Positions 24,752-32,744 of a stretch of DNA of 64,000 bases are shown in pieces. The DNA is taken from contig NZ_JALJZY010000002.1 in the NCBI RefSeq assembly GCF_024171525.1, positions 62,001-126,000 of the forward strand, in the 5' to 3' direction. Both the position numbers and the translations under genes were made by a program. The DNA is from Neisseriaceae bacterium HSC-16F19 (GTDB taxonomy: Bacteria; Pseudomonadota; Gammaproteobacteria; Burkholderiales; Neisseriaceae). The notes beneath the pieces are model-generated. The model did no database searches, was not told the DNA's origin, and saw only the letters and a program-made list of their open reading frames with translations. Within the stretch, counting starts at the first letter, position 1; each line of letters starts with the position of its first letter.

Positions 24752-26014
24752 ATGAGTGATATTGCCGCTTATATCCGCCAGGCCGCCGAAAACGCCAAGG
24801 CGGCTTTTTACGAACTGGCCGCGGCCGACACGCGCAGCAAAAATGCGGCGCTCTTGCATATGGCCGAGGGCCTGTTGCAGCAGCAGGACGCCATTTTGGC
24901 CGCCAATGCCGAAGATATGGCGGCGGCGCGGGAGAAAAATCTGGATGCACCCATGCTCGACCGCCTGCTGCTGACCGAAAAAACTGTGCAGGGCATGGCC
25001 GAGGGTCTGCGCCAGATTGCCGCCCTGCCGGATCCGGTGGGCGAGATGGACGAATTCCGCACCCAGCCTTCCGGCATCCAGCTGGGCAAAATGCGCATGC
25101 CCTTAGGCGTGATCGGCATTATTTACGAATCGCGCCCTAATGTAACGATTGATGCGGCGGCTTTGTGTCTGAAGTCGGGCAATGCCTGTCTGTTGCGCGG
25201 CGGCAGCGAAGCCATCCGCAGCAATAAAGCCATAGCCGCAGTGATTTATGCCGGTCTGCGCGCCGCCGGTCTGCCCGAACATGCGGTGCATCTGATTACC
25301 GAAACCGACCGCGCCGGTGTCGGCGCCATGTTGCAGCTGCCGGAACTGATCGATGTGATTATTCCGCGCGGCGGCAAAGGCTTGGTGGCGCGCATCAGCG
25401 CCGAGGCACGCGTGCCGGTGATCAAGCATTTGGACGGCGTGTGCCATGTGTATGTGGACAGCGATGCCGATGCCGATATGGCGCTCAAGATTGCCTTCAA
25501 TGCCAAAACCGGGCGCTACGGTGCCTGCAACAGCATGGAAACCCTGCTGGTGCATCAAGACCGTGCCGCCGAGCTGTTGCCGCGTTTTCAGGCAGCCTAT
25601 GCCGAAAAAGAAGTCGAATTGCGCGGCTGTGCGCGAACGCAAGCGCTGCTGGGTGAGGCCGTGGTGCCTGCCACCGAAGAAGACTGGTCGGCCGAATACC
25701 TGGGCCCGGTTTTGGCGGTGAAAGTGGTGGCGGATATGGATGAGGCGATTGCCCACATCAACCATTACGGCAGCCACCACACCGACAGCATCGTCACCGC
25801 CGATTACGCCCGTGCGCAGCAGTTTTTGCGCCGCGTGGATTCGGCCAGCGTGATGGTCAATGCCTCCACCCGCTTTGCCGACGGCTTTGAATACGGCCTC
25901 GGTGCGGAAATCGGCATTTCCACCGACAAAATCCATGTGCGCGGCCCGGTGGGTTTGCAGGGCCTGACCAGCCAGAAATGGGTGGTCTTCGGCCATGGTG
26001 AAGTGCGGGTTTGA
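24752..26014 (+). CDS. proA: Gamma-glutamyl phosphate reductase
   Basis: ProA reduces gamma-glutamyl phosphate to glutamate semialdehyde with NADPH in proline synthesis. The 420-residue protein has the ALDH-like fold with MPLGVIGIIYESRPNVTIDA, the catalytic cysteine region GRYGACNSMETLLVH (Cys near 255), and the C-terminal ASTRFADGFEYGLGAEIGIS. GAGAGG precedes the ATG. proB is not adjacent. A REP-like element follows the gene. Confidence 0.97.
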   Translation: MSDIAAYIRQAAENAKAAFYELAAADTRSKNAALLHMAEGLLQQQDAILAANAEDMAAAREKNLDAPMLDRLLLTEKTVQGMAEGLRQIAALPDPVGEMDEFRTQPSGIQLGKMRMPLGVIGIIYESRPNVTIDAAALCLKSGNACLLRGGSEAIRSNKAIAAVIYAGLRAAGLPEHAVHLITETDRAGVGAMLQLPELIDVIIPRGGKGLVARISAEARVPVIKHLDGVCHVYVDSDADADMALKIAFNAKTGRYGACNSMETLLVHQDRAAELLPRFQAAYAEKEVELRGCARTQALLGEAVVPATEEDWSAEYLGPVLAVKVVADMDEAIAHINHYGSHHTDSIVTADYARAQQFLRRVDSASVMVNASTRFADGFEYGLGAEIGISTDKIHVRGPVGLQGLTSQKWVVFGHGEVRV

Positions 26015-26053
26015 CGGCATAGGCGGGGCTGCCTGAAAACATTTTCGTCAGCC

Positions 26054-26114
26054 GTAGGTCGGCTCTCCGAGCCGACTTTAAATCTGAATGGGTCGGCTCG
26101 GAGAGCCGACCTAC
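26054..26114. repeat. REP-like palindromic element (GTCGGCTC type), copy 1
   Basis: GTAGG followed by the palindrome TCGGCTCTCCGAGCCGA, a short spacer, then the mirror image ending CCTAC. Same family as the elements at 57232, 59877 and 60052. The arrangement resembles REP/BIME pairs moved by REP-associated transposases. Confidence 0.8.
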
Positions 26115-26272
26115 CGTATGCAACGTTTTTTCAGGCAGCCTTTAATTTGCACATCTTTGCACCGGCCCACTGTGCGGGACGGCTTGAATTTGCGACAATA
26201 CGCCGCATTTTTGAGCGGCTGCCGCGGGCAGACAACAATAAAAAACAACATTGATTTCAAAGAGGACACGAC

Positions 26273-27118
26273 ATGAAGCGTATTTTCCTGTTTTTGCTGA
26301 CCAATATTGCCGTATTGGTGGTGATCAGCATCATTCTGAGCGTGCTGGGTATCAGCGGCAATCCCAACGATATGGTCGGCCTGCTGGCCTTCTCCGCCGT
26401 GGTCGGTTTTACCGGCTCCATTATTTCGCTGATGATGTCCAAATGGACGGCCAAGCGTTCCGTGGGTGCGTATGTGATCGAGCAGCCGCGCAATGAAACG
26501 GAAGCCTGGCTGTTGAATACCGTGCAAAACCAGGCGCGGCAGTGGAATCTGAAAACCCCGGAAGTGGCGATTTACGATTCGCCCGAACCCAATGCCTTTG
26601 CCACCGGCCCCAGTCGCAACAATTCCCTGGTGGCGGTGAGCACCGGCCTGATGAACCACATGACCCGCGACGAAGTGGAAGCCGTGCTGGCGCACGAAAT
26701 GGCGCACGTGGGCAACGGCGATATGGTGACCCTGACGCTGATCCAAGGTGTGGTCAATACCTTTGTGGTGTTCCTGTCGCGTCTGATTTCCGGCATGGTG
26801 GCACGCAACGACGACGGCGAAATCGCCAGCGGCACTTATTTTATGGTGAGCATGGTTTTGCAGGTCTTGTTCGGTTTCCTCGCCAGCTTTGTGGTGATGT
26901 GGTTCAGCCGCCAGCGCGAATACCGTGCCGATGCCGGTGCCGCCAAATTGGTGGGCGCGCCCAAGATGATTGCCGCGCTGCAACGCCTTAAAGGCGGTGA
27001 AAGCCAGCTGCCGCGCGAAATGACCGCACTGGGCATTGCCAGCGAAGGCAAAGACTCCCTGCTGAGCACCCACCCGACTTTGGATAACCGCATCGCCCGT
27101 TTGCAGCAAATGCGCTAA
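26273..27118 (+). CDS. htpX: Membrane protease HtpX
   Basis: HtpX is a zinc metalloprotease of inner-membrane quality control. The 281-residue protein has two N-terminal transmembrane helices (IFLFLLTNIAVLVVISIILS and LLAFSAVVGFTGSIISLMMS), the zinc site HEMAH near residue 141 (LAHEMAHVGNGD), two more membrane segments, and the downstream zinc-ligand region SRQREYRADAGAAKL. Length and motifs are standard. AGAGGA precedes the ATG. A DUS terminator follows. Confidence 0.97.
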   Translation: MKRIFLFLLTNIAVLVVISIILSVLGISGNPNDMVGLLAFSAVVGFTGSIISLMMSKWTAKRSVGAYVIEQPRNETEAWLLNTVQNQARQWNLKTPEVAIYDSPEPNAFATGPSRNNSLVAVSTGLMNHMTRDEVEAVLAHEMAHVGNGDMVTLTLIQGVVNTFVVFLSRLISGMVARNDDGEIASGTYFMVSMVLQVLFGFLASFVVMWFSRQREYRADAGAAKLVGAPKMIAALQRLKGGESQLPREMTALGIASEGKDSLLSTHPTLDNRIARLQQMR

Positions 27119-27142
27119 ACGAAGGGATGAGCAGTAAAACAC

Positions 27143-27177
27143 AGGCTGCCTGAAAAGTTTTCAGGCAGCCTTTTTTT
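27143..27177 (+). terminator. DUS-pair terminator of htpX
   Basis: AGGCTGCCTGAAAA and TTTTCAGGCAGCCT form a 14-bp inverted repeat around a single G, followed by seven Ts. Confidence 0.9.
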
Positions 27178-27203
27178 CAATGTATGGCACACGAGGAGTG
27201 GAT

Positions 27204-28247
27204 ATGTCTGCCTGTTTACCCAGTGTTTATCCGTTGATTCAGGCTCCCATGGCCGGTGCGCAAGACCACCGTATGGCTGCGGCCGTATGTCGTGCCGGCG
27301 GCTTGGGTTCGCTGCCCGCTGCAATGTGGACGGCAACGCAGTTGGCCGGTGAAATCGAGGCGCTGCGGGCGCTGACCGATGCGCCGTTTAATGTCAATTT
27401 CTTTACTCATGAAATGCCGCCTCCGGATGAAGCCGTGAAGGCGCGTTGGCAGCACCGACTGCAGGATTATTACCGGCACTGGGGTGTGACGGCAGACAGT
27501 GCACCCGTACCGCTGCGGCGGCCTTTCGCGGCCGAACAGTTGGAGGTGTTACAGCAATACCGACCGGCAGTGGTGAGTTTTCATTTCGGACTGCCGCAAG
27601 CCGGGCTGATGCGTGCGGTGAAAGATACCGGGGCGCAGGTATTGGCCAGTGCCACCACGGTGGCCGAAGCACAATGGTTGGCCGATCACGGGGCCGATGT
27701 GGTGATTGCGCAGGGCAGTGAGGCCGGCGGCCACCGTGCCACGTTTTTGGGCAGTGATATGGCGACGCAAACAGGCCTGTTTGCGTTGTTGCCGCAAGTG
27801 GCGGATGCCGTGCCGGTACCGGTTGTGGCTACAGGTGGTATTGCCGATGAGCGCGGCATCCGTGCTGCTTTGGCATTGGGTGCTTCGGCAGTGCAGCTGG
27901 GAACGGCTTATTTGCTGTGTCACGAAAGCCTGATCGGCGGGGTACACCGTACCGCCTTAAGTGCCGCTGCCGGTGCGGTGGCTGCAGAAACCGCCATAAG
28001 CAATGTTTTCAGCGGCAAGCCTGCACGCGGGCTGGTCAATACCCTGATGCGCGATTTGGGCTGCCTGAATGAAGATGTGGCGCCGTTTCCTTATGCTGCT
28101 GCGGCTACGGCTGCTTTACGCAGTGCGGCAGAAGCGCAGGGAGACAGTAGTTTTACACCTTTGTGGAGCGGCCAGAATCCCCACGGCTGCCGCGCGATAT
28201 CGGCCTATGATCTGACCCGGGATTTGTGCGGCTGTTTTGAAGGATAA
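27204..28247 (+). CDS. Nitronate monooxygenase family protein
   Basis: The 347-residue TIM-barrel flavoprotein matches the NMO/2-nitropropane dioxygenase family, FMN enzymes that oxidise nitronates such as propionate 3-nitronate. Family marks are the start YPLIQAPMAGA, NVNFFTHEMP, VVSFHFGLPQ, the HGADVVIAQGSEAGGHRATF motif and VVATGGIADERGIRAALALGASAVQLGTAY. The ATG at 27204 is preceded by GAGGAG; an upstream ATG lacks one. The physiological substrate is not evident from context. It is convergent with gabT through a shared terminator. Confidence 0.88.
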   Translation: MSACLPSVYPLIQAPMAGAQDHRMAAAVCRAGGLGSLPAAMWTATQLAGEIEALRALTDAPFNVNFFTHEMPPPDEAVKARWQHRLQDYYRHWGVTADSAPVPLRRPFAAEQLEVLQQYRPAVVSFHFGLPQAGLMRAVKDTGAQVLASATTVAEAQWLADHGADVVIAQGSEAGGHRATFLGSDMATQTGLFALLPQVADAVPVPVVATGGIADERGIRAALALGASAVQLGTAYLLCHESLIGGVHRTALSAAAGAVAAETAISNVFSGKPARGLVNTLMRDLGCLNEDVAPFPYAAAATAALRSAAEAQGDSSFTPLWSGQNPHGCRAISAYDLTRDLCGCFEG

Positions 28248-28251
28248 TACC

Positions 28252-28295
28252 GGCCACAAAAAAGCCCGAACACAGGTTCGGGCTTTTTTGTGGCC
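28252..28295. terminator. Bidirectional terminator between NMO gene and gabT
   Basis: A perfect 20-bp stem (GGCCACAAAAAAGCCCGAAC and its complement) with a 4-base loop; the A6 and T6 tracts inside the stem give U-runs in both directions. Confidence 0.95.
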
Positions 28296-28300
28296 TGCTT

Positions 28301-29575
28301 TTAGCCTTTGGCGGCTTCGCGCAGGGCTTTTTCCAGAATGTCCATGGCTTCGTCGAAGATATTGTCTTCGATGGTCAGCGGGAACAGGAAGCGGATCACG
28401 TTGTAGTACATGCCGGTGGTGAGCACGATGAGGCCGTTTTGCAGGGCGATGGTTTGTGCTTTTTTCGGCAGGTCGGCATCGGGCTGGCCGTTGTTCATAA
28501 ACTCAACCGCCACCATGCCGCCCAAGCCGCGGATGTCGGCGATTTGCGGGATGTCGGCTTTCAAGGCTTCGAAGCGGGCTTTGACTTTGTCGCCCAACAC
28601 GGTGGCGCGCTCGTTGAGTTTTTCTTCCTCAATCACGTCCATTACCGCATTGGCCGCGGCCAGGGCCAGGGGGTTACCGGCATAGGTGCCGCCCAGGCCG
28701 CCAGGCAGGGGGGCGTCCATAAATTCGGCTTTGCCGACCACGGCGGAGAGCGGGAAACCGCCGGCCAGGGATTTGGCCAGGGTAATCAGATCCGGAGCCA
28801 CGCCGGTGTGCTCGGTGGCAAACAGCTTGCCGGTACGGGCAAAACCGGATTGCACTTCGTCAAAAATCAGGGTAATGCCGTGCTCGTCACACAGGGCGCG
28901 CAGTTGTTTCAAAAAGCCGAAGGGGGCGACATTGAAACCGCCTTCGCCTTGTACCGGCTCGATGATGATGGCGGCCACGTCGGTGGGGGCTACGTCCACT
29001 TTGAGCAGCTTGTTCAGTGCTTCCAGAGACTCTTCTTCGCTGATGTCATGCAGGGCGTTGGGGAAGGGTACGTGGTAGATGTCGCCGGGGAAGGGGCCGA
29101 AGTTCAGTTTGTAGGGGGCCACTTTGCCGGTGAGGCCGAGGGTGAAGTTGGTGCGGCCGTGGAAGGCGCCTTGGAAGGCGATCACGGCGCGGCGGCCGGT
29201 TTTGGCGCGGGCGATTTTGATGGCGTTTTCAACCGCTTCGGCACCGGTGGTCACGAAGAAGGTTTTGGCAGCGCCGCCCACGGGTGCGGCTTTGGCAATG
29301 CGCTCGGCCACGGTGACATACAGTTCGTAAGGCACGACTTGGAAGCAGGTGTGGCTGAATTTGTCCAGCTGCGCGGCCACGGCGGCGTGTACTTTGGGAT
29401 GCAGGTGGCCGGTGTTCAAGACGCCGATACCGCCGGCAAAATCGATATAGCGTTTGCCGTCGGTGGTCCACAATTCGGCGTTTTTGGCTTTATCGATGAA
29501 AAAATCGCACATCACGCCCACGCCTTTGGGGGTGACGGCCTGGCGTTTTTGGTTCAGTTCAGCAGCAGAACTCAT
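28301..29575 (-). CDS. gabT: 4-aminobutyrate--2-oxoglutarate transaminase
   Basis: GabT converts GABA and 2-oxoglutarate to succinate semialdehyde and glutamate. The 424-residue class III aminotransferase has FVTTGAEAVENAIKIARA, AFQGAFHGRTNFTLGLTG, IIEPVQGEGGFNVAP, LIFDEVQSGFARTG and the PLP lysine in DLITLAKSLAGGFPLSAV. AAGGAG precedes the ATG. It is the last gene of the minus-strand group that includes gabD and the oxidase, which supports a GABA role over other class III substrates. Confidence 0.93.
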   Translation of the reverse strand: MSSAAELNQKRQAVTPKGVGVMCDFFIDKAKNAELWTTDGKRYIDFAGGIGVLNTGHLHPKVHAAVAAQLDKFSHTCFQVVPYELYVTVAERIAKAAPVGGAAKTFFVTTGAEAVENAIKIARAKTGRRAVIAFQGAFHGRTNFTLGLTGKVAPYKLNFGPFPGDIYHVPFPNALHDISEEESLEALNKLLKVDVAPTDVAAIIIEPVQGEGGFNVAPFGFLKQLRALCDEHGITLIFDEVQSGFARTGKLFATEHTGVAPDLITLAKSLAGGFPLSAVVGKAEFMDAPLPGGLGGTYAGNPLALAAANAVMDVIEEEKLNERATVLGDKVKARFEALKADIPQIADIRGLGGMVAVEFMNNGQPDADLPKKAQTIALQNGLIVLTTGMYYNVIRFLFPLTIEDNIFDEAMDILEKALREAAKG

Positions 29576-29724
29576 GAAAGACTCCTTGAAGATGGAATGT
29601 AATTAACGGTGGGTCCGACAAGACAGCCGCGTGCTACGGCTGCCAAAGGTGGCTGACATTACGCCACTGCCGCATGGCTGTCAACTTGAGAACCGTAGCG
29701 CGGAACTGGTGGCGAGGCGCTGTT

Positions 29725-30708
29725 TCACAGTAATTGCCAATGGCGTAAACGTGCCTGAATTTCGGTGCTGTCCCAGCCGTTGGCCGCGGCGAGGGTGAGC
29801 AGGGCCACGGCGGTTTCGCGGTTGGCCTTGCCGCCGCTGATGGCGCCGCTTTGGCGCAGGGCATCGCCTTGGGCATAGACCGCGGCGGCACAGCCTTGGG
29901 CTACCTGGCTGATATTGAGCACCGGCACGCCGCGCGCGCTGAGTGCGCCTATGGCCTGCAACAGCGCCGGGTCGGCCGGGGCATTGCCGTGGCCGTAGCT
30001 CTCCAGCACCACGCCGTCGGCGGGAAAGTGTTGCAGGCTGTGGGCGATCATGGCGCAGTTGGCGCCGGGGGTGAGGGTGTGGCAGACAATGCGCACGGCG
30101 GTGTCGAGCTGCGGTTCGGCAGCCGTGAGTGCGGCGGGCAGGGTGTTTAATTGCACATCCTGCCAGCCGTTTTCAGGCAGCCGGCGGCCCAGCGGCGGAA
30201 AATGCGGGGTGTCGAAACCGGCAGCGGTCTCGGTGCTGACCTTGCTGCTGCCGACGGCACGGTAGAGGGCGCCGTTAAAGGCCACTACCACATGGCGCAA
30301 ACCGGGCAGTGCAAAGGTGGCCAGCGCGGTGTGCAGATTGGGCTCGGCATCGCCGTCGGGCGTACCGAAAGGCCATTGTGCGCCGGTGATGACCAGCGGT
30401 TTGTCCAAGGCAGGGAGAGCAAAAGCGAGCAGATTGGCGCTGTAGGCGAGGGTGTCGGTGCCGTGCAGGAGCAACAGGCCGTCGTAACGCGGCAGCAGTG
30501 TGCGGATTTCAGCCAGCCAGCGCTGCCAGTCGGCCAGGGTAAGGGCGGAGGAGTCGATCAGCGGTTCGGCGCTGTACCAGTCGGCGCTCAGGCCCTCGGG
30601 CAGCAAGGGCTGCAAATGCTGTTCGAGCCCGGCGGACGGCTCGAGGCCGTGCGCGCCCTGCACCATGCCGATGGTGCCGCCGGTGTAGAGAATGGCGATG
30701 CGGGTCAT
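29725..30708 (-). CDS. ansA: Asparaginase (type I-like)
   Basis: The 327-residue protein has both asparaginase active-site signatures: the N-terminal IAILYTGGTIGMVQ with the nucleophilic Thr, and LLLHGTDTLAYSA. No signal peptide is present, so it would act in the cytoplasm, hydrolysing asparagine to aspartate. Its place between gabD and gabT is unusual; it may use a related amide, or simply be a neighbour. The ribosome-binding site is weak. The 149-base gap to gabT makes co-transcription uncertain. Confidence 0.9.
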   Translation of the reverse strand: MTRIAILYTGGTIGMVQGAHGLEPSAGLEQHLQPLLPEGLSADWYSAEPLIDSSALTLADWQRWLAEIRTLLPRYDGLLLLHGTDTLAYSANLLAFALPALDKPLVITGAQWPFGTPDGDAEPNLHTALATFALPGLRHVVVAFNGALYRAVGSSKVSTETAAGFDTPHFPPLGRRLPENGWQDVQLNTLPAALTAAEPQLDTAVRIVCHTLTPGANCAMIAHSLQHFPADGVVLESYGHGNAPADPALLQAIGALSARGVPVLNISQVAQGCAAAVYAQGDALRQSGAISGGKANRETAVALLTLAAANGWDSTEIQARLRHWQLL

Positions 30709-30763
30709 GTGTCGGTGGTATCCATAATAAAAGGCTGCCTGAAACGGATATAGCCCATATATT

Positions 30764-30879
30764 CCCTCTCCCGTGGGAGAGGGTTAGGGAGAGGGCTGTG
30801 AACAGTTGCTGAAGCCTTACTTTTGCTAAGTCCACAGGCTTTGCCCTCTCCCCAACCCCTCTCCCACAGGGCGAGGGGC
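30764..30879. repeat. CCCTCTCCC inverted repeat element
   Basis: CCCTCTCCCGTGGGAGAGGG followed by TTAGGGAGAGGG on the left is mirrored by CCCTCTCCCCAACCCCTCTCCC on the right, about 60 bases apart. Such purine/pyrimidine-strand palindromes are widespread intergenic REP-like elements in proteobacteria. Confidence 0.7.
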
Positions 30880-30970
30880 TTAGGGTGCTTGCACCTGATA
30901 CTGTGCAGCCGCATGAAAATAAGGGCAATCCGGTTTGTGGCTGCCTGAAAGCGGTTGTGCCAAAACAAAA

Positions 30971-31001
30971 AGGCTGCCTGAAAAATATTTTCAGGCAGCC
31001 T
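30971..31001 (-). terminator. DUS-pair terminator downstream of gabD
   Basis: AGGCTGCCTGAAAA / TTTTCAGGCAGCCT with a 3-base loop; on the minus strand it is followed by five Ts. It separates gabD from ansA. Confidence 0.75.
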
Positions 31002-31022
31002 GTATTGTACTGCTTAGCTGCC

Positions 31023-31092
31023 GTAGCTTGGGCTGTCAGACCCAATATTTTCCATCATCTGCGAAGGTGTTGGGTCTGACGACCCAACCTAC
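31023..31092. repeat. REP-like palindromic element (GTTGGGTC type), copy 1
   Basis: GTAGCTTGGGCTGTCAGACC on the left and TTGGGTCTGACGACCCAACC then TAC on the right. It has the same cap and layout as the GTCGGCTC-type elements but a different palindrome. Confidence 0.75.
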
Positions 31093-31122
31093 GCCATTTC
31101 AGGCAGCCTGTATTGTAGCGCT

Positions 31123-32577
31123 TTAGATGGTCAGCAACACGTATTTGATTTCCACATAGTCGTCGATGCCGTATTTGGAACCTTCGCGGCCGAGGCCGGA
31201 TTGTTTGACACCGCCGAAAGGCGCGGCTTCATTGGAGAGGATGCCGGTATTCACCGCCACCATGCCGTATTCCAAGCCTTCGGAGACACGCACCACGCGG
31301 CCGAGGTCGCGGCTGTAGAAATAGGCGGCCAGGCCGAATTCGGTGTCGTTGGCATAGCGCAGCACTTCTTCTTCGGTGTCGAATTTGAACACCGGCGCCA
31401 AGGGGCCGAAGGTCTCTTCTTTGGACACTTTCATGTCTTGGGTGACATTGCGCACCAGGGTGGGCTGGAAGAACAGGCCGCCCAGGCTGTGCGGTGCGCC
31501 GCCGGCCACCACTTCGCCGCCTTTGGCTACGGCGTCATCGATGTGCTCCTGCACTTTGGCCAAGGCGTTTTTGTCGATCAGCGGGCCGAAATTGACACCG
31601 GCATCCAGGCCGTTGCCAATATTCAGCTTGGCCACGGCGGCGGCCATTTTTTCCACAAACTGCTCGTACACGCCGCTTTGCACATACAGGCGGTTGGCGC
31701 AGACGCAGGTTTGTCCGGCATTGCGGTATTTGGAAATCATGGCGCCTTCCACGGCGGCATCGATGTCGGCATCGTCAAACACGATAAAGGGCGCGTTGCC
31801 GCCCAATTCCATAGAGGTCTTTTTGATGGTGCCGGCGCATTGGGCCTGCAACAGGCGGCCGACTTCGGTGGAACCGGTAAAGCTGAATTTCTGCACGCGC
31901 GGATCTTCGGTCAGCACTTTGCCGATGTCGGTAGAGCCGCCGGTGAGCACGTTAAACACGCCGGCGGGGATACCGGCGCGCTCGGCCAAAACGGCAATCG
32001 CCAGTGCGGAATACGGGGTTTGCGAAGCGGGGCGCACCACAAAGGTACAACCGGCGGCCAAGGCCGGTGCGGCTTTGCGGGTAATCATGGCATTGGGGAA
32101 GTTCCACGGGGTGATGGCCGCGCACACGCCGATGGGCTGTTTGAGTACCAGCACGCGTTTGTCGGCAGAGGGACCGGGGATGGTGTCGCCGTAAATGCGT
32201 TTGCCTTCTTCGGCATACCATTCGATATAGGAGGCGCCGTAGGCAATCTCGCCCTTGGCTTCGGCCAGCGGCTTGCCTTGTTCCAGCGTCAGCAGAATGC
32301 CCAAGTCTTCCTGGGCCTCCATCATCAGGTTGAACCATTTGCGCAGAATCACGCTGCGTTCTTTGGCCGACTTCGCCTGCCAGGCCTTGAGGGCTTTTTC
32401 GGCGGCGGCCACGGCACGCTCGGCTTCGGCGGTGCTCATCTTCGGCACGGTGCCCAGCACCTCGCCGGTGGCGGGATTGGTGACTTCGATGGTGGCACCG
32501 CTGTCGGCATCACACCATTGGCCGTCGATATAGCATTGGGTGCGGAACAGGGAAGCGTCTTTCAGTTGCGTTAACAT
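31123..32577 (-). CDS. gabD: Succinate-semialdehyde dehydrogenase (NADP-type)
   Basis: GabD oxidises succinate semialdehyde to succinate, finishing GABA catabolism. The 484-residue ALDH shows PWNFPNAMITRKAAPALAAG, the NAD(P) loop FTGSTEVGR, the general base ELGGNAPFIVFDDADID and the nucleophile NAGQTCVCANR. The cofactor-site segment reads VVRPASQTPYSA, with Arg where GabD and most ALDHs have Lys (VLKPASQTP), an unusual substitution worth checking. AGGAG precedes the ATG. It lies 167 bases downstream of the PucR-type regulator gene. Confidence 0.93.
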   Translation of the reverse strand: MLTQLKDASLFRTQCYIDGQWCDADSGATIEVTNPATGEVLGTVPKMSTAEAERAVAAAEKALKAWQAKSAKERSVILRKWFNLMMEAQEDLGILLTLEQGKPLAEAKGEIAYGASYIEWYAEEGKRIYGDTIPGPSADKRVLVLKQPIGVCAAITPWNFPNAMITRKAAPALAAGCTFVVRPASQTPYSALAIAVLAERAGIPAGVFNVLTGGSTDIGKVLTEDPRVQKFSFTGSTEVGRLLQAQCAGTIKKTSMELGGNAPFIVFDDADIDAAVEGAMISKYRNAGQTCVCANRLYVQSGVYEQFVEKMAAAVAKLNIGNGLDAGVNFGPLIDKNALAKVQEHIDDAVAKGGEVVAGGAPHSLGGLFFQPTLVRNVTQDMKVSKEETFGPLAPVFKFDTEEEVLRYANDTEFGLAAYFYSRDLGRVVRVSEGLEYGMVAVNTGILSNEAAPFGGVKQSGLGREGSKYGIDDYVEIKYVLLTI

Positions 32578-32744
32578 GCGCAGATTCTCCTAAAAAAGAA
32601 GGCGGCCACAGGCTGCCTGAAGGGTTTGGTTTTGTGCGCCAGTATAACCAAATACTGTGGCTGCGGTAAATCGGGGTTTTGCTGTGCGAAAGGGTCAATA
32701 TTATGCCGGGTGTGCGTTATCGTGATTTAAAACAGTGCTTCTGT

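Larger units (their letters stand above)
30709..31122. repeat. Repeat-filled gap between gabD and ansA
   Basis: This 414-base gap has four repeat types and no gene: a single uptake word (30731), a long inverted repeat with CCCTCTCCC heads (30764-30879), a DUS-pair hairpin (30971-31001), and a GTAGG-capped palindrome pair (31023-31092). A last uptake word lies beside the gabD stop. Confidence 0.8.
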
